From contig NC_084606.1 of assembly GCF_033807715.1 (NCBI RefSeq), positions 34,255,861 to 34,319,860 of the forward strand: 64,000 nt of DNA, given 5' to 3'. Below the pieces are notes generated by a model. The model had not been told where the DNA came from. It did not search any database and worked only from the letters and a program-made list of their open reading frames with translations. Below are positions 1-13,399 of this stretch, piece by piece (the first letter of the stretch is position 1; every line of letters begins with the position of its first letter). The position numbers were made by a program, and so were the translations under genes. This DNA is from Cololabis saira (taxonomy: Eukaryota > Chordata > Actinopteri > Beloniformes > Belonidae).

Positions 1-2394
<2,394 letters not shown>

Positions 2395-3185
2395 CTGGTA
2401 ATGAGTTGCCTTTTTTCTTGTGACTTGAACACCGGCCTCCAAAAATATCTGTCCTCGGTCCTGTTTCTATCAGTCAGTCTGAAATAAGCTATAAAGCCAA
2501 TTGTAAATCATTTTAGTCCATTATTCTGAAGTGAGCAGTTTTATTTACAAGTGTAAAGCATTTAAGAAAGTTGCCAATTTCCGCACGAGTGGACTCACCA
2601 GCAGTTTTGACTCGAGGTCAGTCTTTGCAACTCTGAATCTACAAGCTTTAGTCAGTATGTTTTGCATACAAAATGAGGCAAATACAAAAAAACAAAAAAA
2701 ACACGTATTTCAATAGACGAAAATTTAAAAATAGTAAAAATAACCGGAAACGTCACAAAACTTCAGCAAAATAAAATACTAAAAATTGAAATTAAATGCA
2801 GAACAAGAAAATATGTTTATTTATATAACACCTAACTCAATTAAATCAATGAGCTAAAACCATTAGACACATGATTTAGCCTTTATTTTTACTTTTTAAA
2901 CCACCACAGGGACTTTTGGCTGGACTTGAACTCATCATGACAAAGTATTTCAGAGTCAAGTGTGACATCAACCGCTCAAACATGGATGCGGGTGTCAGAT
3001 CCAGACACCAGCAAATATTAAGCAGAGAGTAGTGATAAAAGAGAGAAGCGAGACATTTTAAAAGCCTGAGGGATCAGAGAGACTCATAATAATAATATAA
3101 AGTCAGACTGATAAAGATCACTGTTTGAAGATGGACTTGATTCGGTTACACTCAGCTCTGCCACTAATTCTGTATTTTAATCTTA
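2395..3185. other. Unassigned stretch upstream of the first visible exon
   Basis: AT-rich sequence with no recognisable exon, TIR or RNA gene. It is presumably agfg1 intron sequence, because the gene's N-terminal exons must lie to the left. Confidence 0.4.
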
Positions 3186-3193
3186 GTTTTTAA

Positions 3194-3918
3194 CAGGGCT
3201 GGGTAGAGGAGCCAAAAATTGTACTCAAGTAAAAGTACTGTTACTTCAAAAGACTCAAGTAGAAGTAAAAAGTAGTCATCCAAATAATTACTTGAGTAAA
3301 AGTAAAAAGGTAGTTACTGAGTACTTGAGTAACGTCTGATTTATTTTTTTAGCACAACCATTCAAACAGACAAAAGTACAAAATAATCATCTTCAGGCAA
3401 ATTAAATCAATAAAATAATAAAATTAATAAAAATTAATAAAAAATTGCTTAAATTAAAATAAGCTTAAAGTAAATTCAAGTACTTTAATAAATAATAAAA
3501 TAAATAAAATAACAGAATAAAAAAAAAAAATTAAGCACAAGTAGCACAACATTTCAAGGCTTTATACTTTTCTTTTTTAACCAGGCAGAACTAGAACAAA
3601 CATGAACTCATAGAAACTGTGTGTGTGTTTGAGTCTGTGTAAATGTGACAAAACATGCAAAAACAAACATTTTTCCCAAAGAATCACCAGTGATGTCATG
3701 AGATTGACGCGTACGTGGATAAAAGGGATAAAAGAAAAGTAACAGTTCAACGTAGCCTAATGTAGCGGAGTAAGAGTAACAGTTTCTCCTTCACAAATCT
3801 ACTCAAGTAAAAGTAAAAAGTATAGTGATTCAAAACTACTCCTAAAAGTACAACATTTCCCAAAACTTACTCAAGTAAATGTAACGGAGTAAATGTAACT
3901 CGTTACTACCCAGCTCTG
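3194..3918. mobile_element. hAT non-autonomous element, TIR CAGGGCTGGGTAG
   Basis: It starts CAGGGCTGGGTAG and ends CTACCCAGCTCTG. The flanks are the identical octamer GTTTTTAA (3186-3193 and 3919-3926), a perfect 8-bp target-site duplication as expected for hAT. Both subterminal regions hold repeated ACTCAAGTAAAAGTA blocks in inverted orientation, a pattern common in fish genomes. The interior is AT-rich without a transposase. Confidence 0.9.
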
Positions 3919-4632
3919 GTTTTTAATAAATAATTACATATAAGGCTGTATTTATTTAATTTTAAAGCCAGATCTGGATCAGAGGATCCTTTGTTTTGCA
4001 TGTATCATGTCCAGATAGAGTAAAGCGTGGAGTTTAGGGAGTACTTTCTGCTTCACATGACCGTGTCTGCAGAGGCAGAGGGGGAGTTGGAGAGGGCGTG
4101 TGATCCAGATTGTCACGGTCAGCTCAGCTGCGTTGCATAACCTCCTTACTCCAAATGCCAAGGCTTGTAGCAGTTGAATTATGCTCATTGTGTTTGCTCC
4201 AGATCACGCACAGTCTTGATTCAAAGGACCTCGTTGATTTCCTTTAAAACGATCCGCTGCAGCCGTCTAAATACCAAGCTGCCTGGCTGTGTCCGTGTGA
4301 TGCAAGAGAGAAGCCCTTGAGCTTTCTGCAAGGAGCCTCGCTGCTTTCTGCTTCATCACAGCCTCCCCTGCAGGGCGGAGTGGGGGGGGTTATTGATTTT
4401 TCTTTCTTTTTTTTTTTCATGCCATGGCTCTCTTTGATTGATATTAGGTTGAATGTAGAAGTAGGATTTCAGTTTGGTTAATTATTTTCTTAGTCTGATA
4501 ACTAACTCACCGATGATAAACAGCTTGAACTGTTTTATTTTTTTCTGTCTTGTCAGAGGTAATAGCTGCACTTGATGTTGTAGTTAGGAGTTAATGACGG
4601 CCCTGAGGTTGTGTTGTTGTGTGTGCCTGCAG

Positions 4633-4705
4633 CTCCACCTAGTGGTCCTCCGCAGTACAGCGCCATCTTCGGCAGCAGGCTCTCGTCCAGCTCCACTCCT
4701 GCCAG
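4633..4705 (+). CDS. agfg1: AGFG-family protein, first visible exon (exon A)
   Basis: This 73-nt exon lies between acceptor CTGCAG and donor CCAG|GTAGGG. The only frame that joins the following exons starts two bases into a codon and reads PPSGPPQYSAIFGSRLSS and onward. AGFG proteins (ArfGAP with FG repeats, HRB/RIP family) are endocytic adaptors: an N-terminal ArfGAP zinc finger followed by a disordered FG/NPF-rich tail that binds EH-domain proteins such as EPS15. This exon belongs to the serine-rich part of the tail, and the ArfGAP exons are outside the window. The family call rests on exons C-F. AGFG1 is preferred to AGFG2 because human AGFG1 is near IRS1 on 2q36. Confidence 0.65.
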
Positions 4706-4736
4706 GTAGGGGAAGAAAATACCAGAAAACTCCATC

Positions 4737-6595
4737 TATGGAGTAAGATAACTTCCAAAAAGATGTGTCCATGTTATAACTATTCGTAATGATAAACATT
4801 TGTATGTAAATAAAAAATTTGTACCCAAAATTCTGCTGTCACACACATGAGTCTGTTAAATTATTAGGGTTAGGATTGTTTTTATGTGAGTATGAATCTA
4901 AAAGCTGTGAGTGCAAAGTCTTGTGAATACAACTCTAATTTCTACGACTACGAGTCTTCACTGTGAACACGAATTCAAGTTTATGGGTACGAGTCGAAAA
5001 ACTGTTGTACTAACGTCACAGGCAGGAACAGCATAGACATGTATACGTAGACGCCCCATCGAGTGCTGAGCCAACTGCCACATCCAATATGGCGTCAAAC
5101 TCGCCACCATATTGGATGTTCAAGACTGCGCTGTAAACTAATACAAGTAAATGGATCTTATTTTTAGGGCTGAGGATCGATTCAAATGTCAAGAATCGAT
5201 TCGATTCCGATTGTTAAGATTCAGAATCGATTATCACACTTTGATTCGATCCAATTCGATTCGATCCGATATTGATTTGGGTTAGTGTTATTAAAACAGT
5301 TTTTTCAGCTGTTGCATGAATTATATGACTGTAGTTATGCAAAATATTACTACTAGTATTATATTGAGATTCAACAGCAAGTATTTTCAGCTAATGATGC
5401 TGTAAGGACCAATCAGCTCCCAGAATGCTGATAGAACTGCTTTCAGAAACATCGTGGGTCAGAATTACCAAACAGATCCAAGGAGGAAAAAGAGGATGAA
5501 AGAAATCGCTTTTATTTTTTCCCCATTTATGAGAATTTGGTTTTTAACATTTATGCAAATGTAACCCCAAGACAGTATATAAAGCAAAGAAATATAGACA
5601 ATTTATGCAATTATAACTGAAAACTTTAATGTTTTCATACCTTTAAACATATTTAAAAGCAAAAACATGGCACCAGTTATTCTCGTGTCCAACAAAATAT
5701 TCCTTTTTTGGGCATAAACAAAAAAGTACCAAAAGTTGTAATGTAATGATGAAAATTTTCTTTTTTTTTTTTTTTTTTTTAAATCGATCTTTAGACATAT
5801 GAATCTATTTTTAGGAATTAATATGAGAAACGATTTAAAATCGGAGAATCGACCTTTTCAACACAGGCCTACTTATTTTCATAAAGCACCTTTCTACAAA
5901 GAAATTTACGTTTTACATCTCATTTATTCATTCACACACGCACTAATATACTTGGAAACAGTTAGGAACCAAATATAATATGTTTAATTTTCTCAGATGG
6001 CAAAAATAAGAACTTTATTGATCCCACATAGGAGTAATTCATGTTATATCAGCTATAGAGAACAAGGTAGTGCCGAAAAACAATATATATCCCTCACAAA
6101 AATAAGAAAAATATAGAAAAATAGATCAACAAAACAAATTTACATTTTTCAAATAACAAAATAACATATTTGAACCATTTTTCAGACAATAAAATAATTG
6201 AAAAAATCTGAAAAGTAGTTAAAATATGTTATTTTGTTACTTGCAAATTTAAAAATATGTTTTGTTGATGAGAAAATATGTTTCTCTATTTTTCTTATGT
6301 CTATGCTGTTTCTGCCTGTGACGTCATTTCAACAGTTTTTCGACTCGTACCCATAAACTTGAATTCGTGTTCACAGTGAAGACTCGTAGTCGTAGAAATT
6401 AGAGTTGTATTCACAAGACTTTGCACTCACAGCTTTTAGATTCATACTCACATAAAAACAATCCTAACCCTAATCATTGATCAGGCTCATGTGTGTGACA
6501 GCAGAATTTGGAACTTTTTTATTTACATACAAATGTTTATCATTACGAATAGTTATAACATGGACACATCTTTTTGGAAGTTATTTTACTCCATA
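4737..6595. mobile_element. Foldback DNA transposon with ~300-bp inverted arms
   Basis: Left arm 4737-5040 and right arm 6297-6595 are near-perfect reverse complements. Both termini read TATGGAGTAA followed by (G/A)ATAACTTCCAAAAAG. The interior is AT-rich, non-coding and interrupted by a separate hAT MITE (5165-5871). The ends are compatible with TA target duplication (Tc1/mariner-like), but the superfamily is uncertain. It fills almost the whole intron between agfg1 exons A and B. Confidence 0.8.
5165..5871 (+). mobile_element. hAT MITE, TAGGGCTG/CAGGCCTA family, copy 1 (nested)
   Basis: It begins TAGGGCTGAGGATCGATTCAA and ends TTCAACACAGGCCTA. It is flanked by the perfect 8-bp duplication CTTATTTT (5157-5164 and 5872-5879). 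The internal landmark block around AATGATGCTGTAAGGACC is shared with copies at 31322, 37702 and 57560. It is inserted in the central part of the 4737-6595 foldback, so it is younger than that element. Confidence 0.9.
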
Positions 6596-6662
6596 TTCTT
6601 CAGCGTGATAAGCTTTTTGCTTGACATAGATCCTTTTTTTAAATTTTTTTTTGTAAACGCAG

Positions 6663-6706
6663 CTCCCCTGGAGGCGATGCCGTCTCCAGCTCCCAAACTT
6701 TCGCAA
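6663..6706 (+). CDS. agfg1: AGFG-family protein, exon B (44 nt)
   Basis: Acceptor ACGCAG and donor GCAA|GTAAGT bound a 44-nt micro-exon. Joined to exon A (AG+C = Ser) it reads S-SPGGDAVSSSQTFA. Its last base plus the first two of exon C makes Asn, creating TFANFPNPF, a typical AGFG FANF-NPF junction. The exact phase match on both sides is the main evidence that the exon is real. Confidence 0.7.
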
Positions 6707-6757
6707 GTAAGTGCAGAGCACAAACCTCACAGTCAACCTGAGCCACATTTACATTCA

Positions 6758-7468
6758 GGCCCCGTTTACACAAAGCCGGGTATTTACAAAAACGGATATT
6801 TCCCCCTCTACGTTTTGAAAAATTCCATCGTTTAGACGAGATCGTTTTCAAAATCTCTTCGTTTACACGAATCCTCATAAATACGCTGTTAACGTCATGC
6901 CAGCCAATCAGAATCCTGGAAAAAACATCAACAAATGACACGTGTAACTTCCAGTTAAGGCTGATTTATGGTTCCGCGTTACACCAACGCAGAGCCTACG
7001 GCGTAGGGTACGCGGCGACGCACACCGTACGCCGCGCGTCGCCGCGTACCCTACGCCGTAGGCTCTGCATCGATTTAACACCAGACCATAATTCAGGCTT
7101 TACTTCCAAGACGGAACGAGAGTCTTTCGTTTGGAGTGACAGAGAAGTGGAGTTACTTTTAAGTGTGACTTTAGAATATAAAACAGGTAAAATACAAGAA
7201 AATATTGACGGTGGCCAAACTAATTGTAAACACAGGTCGCACACATGACGCTGGTGACGTTTCTGTTGCATAATGTGACATTCTGAAGCCTAAATCTCCG
7301 TTTCCCTCCGTTTACAAGCAAACGTGAAAACAGAGTTTTTGAAAATCTCCACTTTGGCCGGAGTTTTCAGAAATGATGGTTTTTGGTGACTTTGAGCTTC
7401 GTTTTCGTGTAAACGAACGGTCAAAACGCATGAAAACGCCTCCGTTTTTGCTCCGTGTAAACGGGGCC
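6758..7468. mobile_element. MITE with TIR GGCCCCGTTTACAC, copy 1 (PIF/Harbinger-like)
   Basis: It starts GGCCCCGTTTACACA and ends TGTAAACGGGGCC, with a 3-bp flanking duplication TCA (6755-6757 and 7469-7471). Several further blocks (for example AACGGATATTTCC and ACTTTGGCCGGAGTTTTC) are shared with the copy at 28002-28696. A 3-bp TSD suggests PIF/Harbinger, which is tentative. It contains a nested palindromic MITE at 6957-7100. Confidence 0.8.
6957..7100. mobile_element. Short GC-rich palindromic MITE (AAGGCTGATTTATGGTTC), copy 1
   Basis: A 144-bp near-perfect palindrome. The left arm AAGGCTGATTTATGGTTCCG runs through CAACGCAGAGCCTACG to a CG-rich centre and returns to CCATAATTCAGGCTT. Related copies lie at 25478-25588, 28209-28328 and, as a partial one, 51495-51710. 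The single-strand form would be a strong hairpin. Confidence 0.8.
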
Positions 7469-7645
7469 TCAGTCCCTTCATCTTAATGCCGTCCAACGTC
7501 CGAAGTGTAGACCGAGACTCGGGGCATTGTTCATGTGAAAAGATAGGAATGTACTCTCTTCACCCAACACGCTGTGAATTATCTCCTTATACCCCCTCCC
7601 TCCCTACGAACACCACCCCCTTCCCTTTCTCCTTGTGTGCCACAG

Positions 7646-7732
7646 ATTTCCCCAACCCGTTTACCTCCGGCTCGGCCTCCCAGCAGCCTCTTGCCCTCTC
7701 CCCCAGTAACCCCTTCAGCGGCGCCTCAGGAG
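7646..7732 (+). CDS. agfg1: AGFG-family protein, exon C with two NPF motifs
   Basis: An 87-nt exon with acceptor GCCACAG and donor GGAG|GTAAGC. It reads FPNPFTSGSASQQPLALS then PSNPFSGASG. From memory, the spacing NPFT-x(13-16)-NPF resembles the human AGFG2 and AGFG1 segments with paired NPF motifs. NPF tripeptides are the established ligand of EH domains. It ends with one base of a Gly codon completed by exon D. Confidence 0.8.
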
Positions 7733-8040
7733 GTAAGCCCCATCTCCAGGGACCAAAACACAACAAACCCGTTCTTCCAGCTGCTGCTTTTTCATCATTT
7801 ATAAAAAAAAAACGCTGCCTCCAGTAACTTCATGTTATTTCTTAAACATTACCACAGCTATTTAAAAAAAAAAAAAAAAAGAAAAAAAAAGTGACTTTTG
7901 TTATCAGTTTTTGACTAAATCTTTCCACTTATGAGGTTTCATTTGCTTAAAGACTTTAGGAAGAGTTAATGCTATTTAAAAAAAAAAAAAAAAAAAACCT
8001 GTACACACAGGAACACGCTAAAAAATGTAATGAAGCATGA
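7733..8040. other. Intron sequence, poly(A)-rich, nothing recognised
   Basis: This is the start of the exon C-D intron. It contains A-runs at about 7863-7890 and 7977-7997 and a repeated TTTTTGACTAAATCTTTCCA block that recurs near 8337. No gene or defined element seen. Confidence 0.5.
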
Positions 8041-8041
8041 A

Positions 8042-8340
8042 CAGTATTTTTGACAATTTTCACCTGTTTCAAGTACATTTTCACTTGAAATAAGTAGGAA
8101 AATCTGCCAGTGAGACAAGATTTACTGGTACCTTATTACAAGCAAAAAAATCTTGTTCCACTGGCAGATTTTTCTACTTATTTCAAGTGAAAATCTACTT
8201 GAAACAGGTGAAAATTGTTGTTTTTTCCAGAGATGAGACTTGTTTTAAGTGTAATGAGATTTTTTTTTTAAATAATCTAGTTAAAATAACCTTTTAACTA
8301 GAAATAAGACAAATATTCTTGTTAAGATTTATTTCAGTTT
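8042..8340. repeat. Foldback repeat (TTTCACTTGAAATAAGTAG family), copy 1
   Basis: The left half TTTTCACCTGTTTCAAGTA continues through AAATCTGCCAGTG. It returns as its complement CACTGGCAGATTTTTCTACT to TTGAAACAGGTGAAAA, so the unit is a large hairpin. Related copies lie at about 16855-17098, 18288-18680 and 39030-39920. In the last two the outer ends are CACTGCAAAAACT and AGTTTTTGCAGTG. Confidence 0.75.
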
Positions 8341-8951
8341 TTGACTAAATCTTTCCATTTATGAGGTTTCATTTGCTTAAAGACTTTAGGCAGAGTTAAT
8401 GCTATTTAAAAATATTTAAAAACCTGTACACACAGGAACACATTAAAAAATGTATGAAGCATGAACAGTAGTAAAAAACTTCAGTACACAGACAAAAACA
8501 CACAAAAGAATATCAAGCTTTCCAAATGTTCAAAAGAATTCCCTTCAATCATAAGCTGTGAATACATAAGTAATGTAATAATGTGATAATTTAAAAAAAA
8601 AAATCAATTTTGTAAGGTTTATTATGAGAGCCCAAGTTTAATTTTGCTGCCAATCTGTTTTAATCATTCGGCACGGCAGTATTGTTTATTAACCTCTAAT
8701 GCCTCATGTGTCATGTTTAGTACATATCTGAGACTTCTGCACCACCACCAGAATCAAAATCATTTAAAAGAATAGTTCTGTGCAAAAAATCAGAAACTAA
8801 ATAAAAATACCTAATATTTTCAGAGGTAAAAAATATTAAATAAAAAACTGTTCAAACTATTTTTAATTTTTTAGTCTATGTAATAAACACTTTGAATTAA
8901 AACAAAAAAAATATTTTCTGTGTATGATTTCGTAACGCCGGCATTAAAGGG

Positions 8952-9345
8952 TTAAAGCCACTCTATGTGGCAATAACACCTCTGACCACAGGGAGGCAGT
9001 ATAGTATAGTATATCACCAGAAAGTTCCTGTCAGCTTCTGATAGACACAAATGAAGTGTGTTTCCATTACCATGAGTTCTGGGTAGTTATTCCGAGGCCA
9101 GATAGTTGACGGCGATGCCAAAGTGGCCTTCAGCTCTGTTAGTTCCCCTCTGGCGGAGTTACCCTGAATCCCGGCTACTGGAAGCTAATGAAGACCAGCT
9201 CTTGTAGGAGAAATGGTACTACTACTAGGATGTGCAGAACCATCCAAATGTGGGACAGAACTGTCAGTGGCTCGTTCAGCAGTGCAGCAGAGTTTTTATG
9301 CCCCCCTTTTGTCAGCAGGATCATTTCTACATAGAGTGGCTTTAA
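8952..9345. mobile_element. MITE, TIR TTAAAGCCACTCTATGTGG
   Basis: Starts TTAAAGCCACTCTATGTGG and ends CTACATAGAGTGGCTTTAA, so the terminal 19 bases are nearly perfect inverted repeats. The interior is non-coding. The ends could include a TTA/TAA target duplication, so the superfamily is not fixed. Confidence 0.65.
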
Positions 9346-9357
9346 TCTATCTAGATC

Positions 9358-10341
9358 AGAGGTCGGCAACCCACGGCTCTAGAGCCGCATGCGGCTCTTT
9401 AGCGCCGCCCTAGTGGCTCCTGGAGCTTTTTCAAAAATGTTTGAAAATGGAAGTAAATGGGGGAGGGAAATATATTTTTGGTTTTAATATGGTTTCTATA
9501 GGAGGACAAACATGACACAAACATTCTTAACGTTTTCCAATGCTGTAAAAATATGTAGAATAAATATTACATTTCAACATTTCTGTTAACGAAGATTTGC
9601 GTCGGAGCCTGCAACACTTGTTTCTACCAGCAGGGGGCGCCAGCAGGAGGCTGTTGTAAACTAACCTGCCAAAGGGAAAAATAAGTGAGGAGAAAAGGGG
9701 ATTCAAAAAACAAAAAATGTAAATCCTTAGAATAGGTAAAAGGTAAACAATATGAAGGTTTAATTACTTTAAATCTGTTTTAAATCCTTTTTTATTTTAA
9801 TTTTTTGTTTTAATATTGTTGCTGGTGTTTCTATGTAATATATGCTGAGTCATGTTTGTTACACGTTGACCCAAATATGTCATTTAAATTCTGATTAAAT
9901 GAAAACATTTACAAAAAAAAGTGGATTAAACTTGAATAATTCACGTATTAAAAAATTGAAAACTACAATTAAAAAAATAAATTAAAACATAAAAAAAAAA
10001 ACAAATCCTTAAAATGTATAAAAACTAAACAATATGAAGGTTTAATTACTTTAAATCCTTAAAACGTATAAAAACTAAACAATATGAAGGTTTAATTACT
10101 TTAAATCTGGATTAAATCCTTACTTCATTTTTTTTTAAATATTTTTGCTGGTGTTTCTATGTAATTTATGCTTAGTCATGTTAGTTGACCAAAATATGTC
10201 ATTTAAATTGTGCGTTTCTACAAGCAGGGCATTCTAAGGTTTATACAAGACTTTTAATTTTTAATTTTTTCTCCAGACATATATGTTATTTGTTTTTTTG
10301 GTCCAATATGGCTCTTTCAACACTTTGGGTTGCCGATCCCC
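9358..10341. mobile_element. hAT-like element, TIR CAGAGGTCGGCAACC
   Basis: It starts CAGAGGTCGGCAACCCACGG and ends GGGTTGCCGATCCCCG, a common vertebrate hAT terminus. The flanks ATCTAGAT and ATTTAGCT are similar octamers and could be a decayed 8-bp TSD. Inside, a 55-60-bp unit containing AAACAATATGAAGGTTTAAT is present three times (about 9745, 10027, 10077). No transposase seen. Confidence 0.7.
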
Positions 10342-10433
10342 GATTTAGCTCATTGGTTTCCTCTTGATCAGACGCCAGTCATGTCCTACTAATGTCTCTG
10401 ATTCCACTGAACGTGGGTGCTTCTTTCCTGCAG

Positions 10434-10553
10434 GTGACTCCAGTGCATTTGTCACTTCGCCCACGTCAGTGTTTCCTCCGTCCGCCTCCTTCCCCACGTC
10501 AATCACCCAGAATGCATTTCCTCACGAGTCAACCGCCAATCAGGAAGCAAACG
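10434..10553 (+). CDS. agfg1: AGFG-family protein, exon D
   Basis: A 120-nt exon with acceptor TTCCTGCAG and donor AACG|GTGAGA. It reads DSSAFVTSPTSVFPPSASFP, then TSITQNAFPHESTANQEAN. It aligns by eye with the Phe/Pro-rich segment of AGFG proteins that directly precedes the conserved G-F-A segment. Its first and last codons (both Gly) are split 1/2 with the neighbouring exons, which supports the splice model. Confidence 0.75.
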
Positions 10554-10888
10554 GTGAGATTTGCTTTTTATTACGTGGAGAAGAGAATATGTAAAAGTTG
10601 CTTGAACATAACTATGATTCATTTCTCTTTTGGCGACATTTCTTGTTGTTTATACATAGAAGAGACTCTACGTACACCAAAATGGTTATCCTGAAACATA
10701 ACACAGATGCTGCACAGAGATGTCAAACTCTTGATTTAGTTCTTCTCCACATTCCTACACTAATGAGTTGTCACTCATTTTGTAAAAAAGGCTCACAGAA
10801 GTACAAACGAGCCAGGGCCGCTGATGCATCCACATACCATCCCTCAGGGCCGCCGCAGGGGTGTGCGAACCGTGGGACCGCTCGGGGC

Positions 10889-11253
10889 CTTGTAGCACCC
10901 TATAATGTAATAATTTCCTGAAAATGTAATACATTTTGCACTTAACTCAATCGAAAATGTAATAAATCCCAATAATGTAATAACTTAACCAATAATGTAA
11001 TAAAATATCCTGACTGATATTGTAATAACATTTTTACCGATAATGTAATACCTTATTACATTGTTGGGAATTTATTACATTTTTAGGTGGGTCTTTTTTT
11101 CCAAAACTGATAATGTAATACTTGACAGATAATGTAAAATCTAAGAATGTTATATACACTAGATTCTTAAAACACAAAATGTTGAACTCTGGACTGAAAA
11201 TAAACATATATATTACATTATCAGGAAATTATTACATTATAGGCTGCTACAAG
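10889..11253. mobile_element. MITE built from repeated AATGTAATA motifs
   Basis: The terminal inverted repeat CTTGTAGCACCCTATAATG continues as TAATAATTTCCTGA. Its complement ends at 11253, one base in the GC block being different. The interior repeats AATGTAATA or its complement many times, so nearly the whole element is low-complexity in this one motif. A further GGGGCC-containing stretch lies outside both ends and may be the true terminus. Confidence 0.7.
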
Positions 11254-11371
11254 CTTCGCGCCCCAAGGGGCCTCGCGCTATGGGCCGTTTTTTTTTTTTT
11301 TTTTTTTTCCTTCTTTCCCTTATAAATATCAACAGTCACGTTCCATTACAGACCTAAATATGTACTAGTCT

Positions 11372-11746
11372 GTGCATATCAATAAATATATGTGCAATGA
11401 TGTACACGTCTGTTGTTCAATACAACTGATCAGACCAAGCGCAGACACAAGCTGCTCTGATCCAGACGGTGGAGTTGGAACAAACTGTCACACAATGTCG
11501 AGAGAACGAGACAGATTCAGGAAATTTCCGTCAGGGAATGAAAAAAGAAAAAAACTAAAGAAAATGGAAGAGTTTAATGCCTCTCTGAAAGGCTCGTTTG
11601 ATAAATTTGTTACAAAAATCACTGATCCGACCGGGTCTCAAGCAGCCATGGGGCCCCGCGTCGAGGCAAGAGATGATGACGAGGCAGGGGAAGGTATCCA
11701 GTATTTTGCTAATTGGAGAGTTAAAATTGCGCATATAGACACCTGA
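11372..11746 (+). pseudogene. Possible TTF/ZMYM-type hAT transposase N-terminal relic
   Basis: The open frame includes MSRERDRFRKFPSGNEKRK, followed by KLKKMEEFNASLKGSFDKF and a stretch of acidic residues. The SG-x-EKRKKLKK motif then a K-rich segment resembles the N-terminus of ZMYM1-like/TTF-finger hAT proteins found in many fish genomes. The frame stops soon after and no zinc-finger or catalytic region follows. It could instead be chance; the match is by eye only. Confidence 0.4.
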
Positions 11747-11753
11747 TCTGACC

Positions 11754-12186
11754 CGAAAAACCCAAAAATTCTTGCACAGGGCCTCGCAAATTTCCCAGAT
11801 TGCTCTGCCATCCCTGGCTCCTGGACCAGGGCTCATAAAAGCCTCGATGGCTCACGGCATCAACGTCTTCTAAAGGACGGCTAGAACACTGGTCTGTCTG
11901 ACAACAGTACATGTTTTCACTGCGCGGGGATTCCTCTCAGTTGTCTCTGAGTCCGCCATCGTTGACTCCTGTTCTGGATGAGGTTGATATAAGGTTTTCT
12001 TTCTGCACAGTAAAGTTTAAAGTAAAGTGCTGTTTGTGAATGTTGTTCCATAGTGTAGCGCTTGACAAAGTGTATTGATGTAGTTAGTATAAACTTTTGA
12101 TAAATATTGTTCCTTGATGCAGATTCGTGATATTAGGCACCTTAAGAGGTCCTTTTATTGCTGCACCTCAGAGACTCAGGGTGTTT
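11754..12186. other. Unassigned intron sequence
   Basis: Nothing recognisable beyond possible decay of the preceding relic. It lies in the large agfg1 intron between exons D and E. Confidence 0.4.
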
Positions 12187-13399
12187 TTAACCCTTGTGCT
12201 GTCTTTGGGTCAAGGAAGGAGGAAGAGAAGAAGGGAGGAAAGAAGGAAGGAAGGAATAATGAAAAGAAGGAAAGAAAGAAAGAAAGAAGGAAGGGAGAAA
12301 AGAAGGATGGAAGGAAGGGAGAAAAGAGGAAGGGAAGAAGGAAGGAAGGGAAAAAGGAAGGAAGGAAGGAAGGAAGGAAGGAAGGAAGGAAGGAAGGAAG
12401 GAAGGAAGGAAGGAAGGAAGGAAGGAAGGGAGAAAGGAAGGAAGGTAAAAAGGAAGGAAGGAAGGGAGAAAACAAGGAAAGAAGGAAGGAAGGTAAAAAG
12501 GAAGGAAGTAAGGAAGGAAGGGAAAAAGGAAGGGAGGAAGGAAGGAAGGAAGGAAGGAAGGAAGGAAGGAAGAAAACAAGGAAGGAAGGGAGGAAGGAAG
12601 GAAGGAAGGAAGGAAGGAAGGAAGGAAGGAAAGAAGGAAGGGAGAAAAGAGGAAAGGAAGAAGGAAGGAAGGGGAAAAAGGAAGGAAGGAAGGAAAGAAG
12701 GAAGGGAGAAAAGAGGAAGGGAAGAAGGAAGGAAGGGAAAAAGGAAGGAATGAAAGAAGGAAGGAAGGGAGAAAACAAGGAAAGAAGGAAGGGAGAAAAG
12801 AGGAAGGGAAAAGGAAGGAAGCGAAAAAGGAAGGAAGGAAGGAAGGAAGGAAGGAAGGAAGGAAGGAAGGAAGGAAGGAAGGAAGGAAGGAAGGAAGGAA
12901 GGAAGGAAGGAAGGAAGGAAAGAAAGGAGAAAAGAGGAAAGGAAGAAGGAAGGTATGGAAAAAGGAAGGAAGGAAGAAAACAAGGAAAGAAGGAAGGAAG
13001 GGAAAAAGGAAGGAAGGAAGGAAGGGAGAAAAGAGGAAGGGAAGAAGGAAAGAAGGGAAAAGGGAAGGAAGGAATGAAGGGAGAAAACAAGGAAAGAAGG
13101 AAGGGAGAAAAGAGGAAGGGAAAAGGAAGGAAGGGAAAAAGGAAGGAAGGAAGGAAGGAAGGAAAGAAAGGAGAAAAGAGGAAAGGAAGAAGGAAGGAAT
13201 GGAAAAAGGAAGGAAGGGAGAAAACAAGGAAAGAAGGAAGGAAGGGAAAAAGGAAGGAAGGGACAAAAGAGGAAGGGAGAAGGAAGGAGAGAGCAGGAGG
13301 AAAGAAGGAAGGAAAGGAAGGAAGGAAGGGAGAAAAGAGGAAAAGGAAAGAAGGACAGGAGAATGAGGTCATTTTGACCCAAAGACAGTACCAGGTTAA
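12187..13399. mobile_element. piggyBac-like MITE (TTAACCCTTGTGCTG) carrying a GGAA tract
   Basis: The left end reads TTAACCCTTGTGCTGTCTTT then GGGTCAA. The right end reads TTGACCCAAAGACAG then TACCAGGTTAA. The arms are inverted repeats, and TTAA lies at both boundaries (12187-12190, 13396-13399), the piggyBac target duplication. The interior is a purine tract listed separately. No transposase is present. Confidence 0.8.
12212..13366. repeat. Irregular (GGAA)n/(GGGAAAA) purine tract, 1.15 kb
   Basis: GGAA units are mixed with GGGAGAAAAGAGGAAGGGAA, GGGAAAAAGGAA and GAAAACAAGGAAAG variants. The tract contains GAGAGAGCAGGAGGAAA at 13287-13303, the same interruption found in the hAT-borne tracts. 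One strand is almost purely purine over more than 1.1 kb. Confidence 0.95.

Noticed and set aside
11372..11746. A functional ZMYM-like gene
   Set aside because: Only a short N-terminal-like piece is present, without zinc-finger or catalytic parts, so it is kept only as a low-confidence relic.
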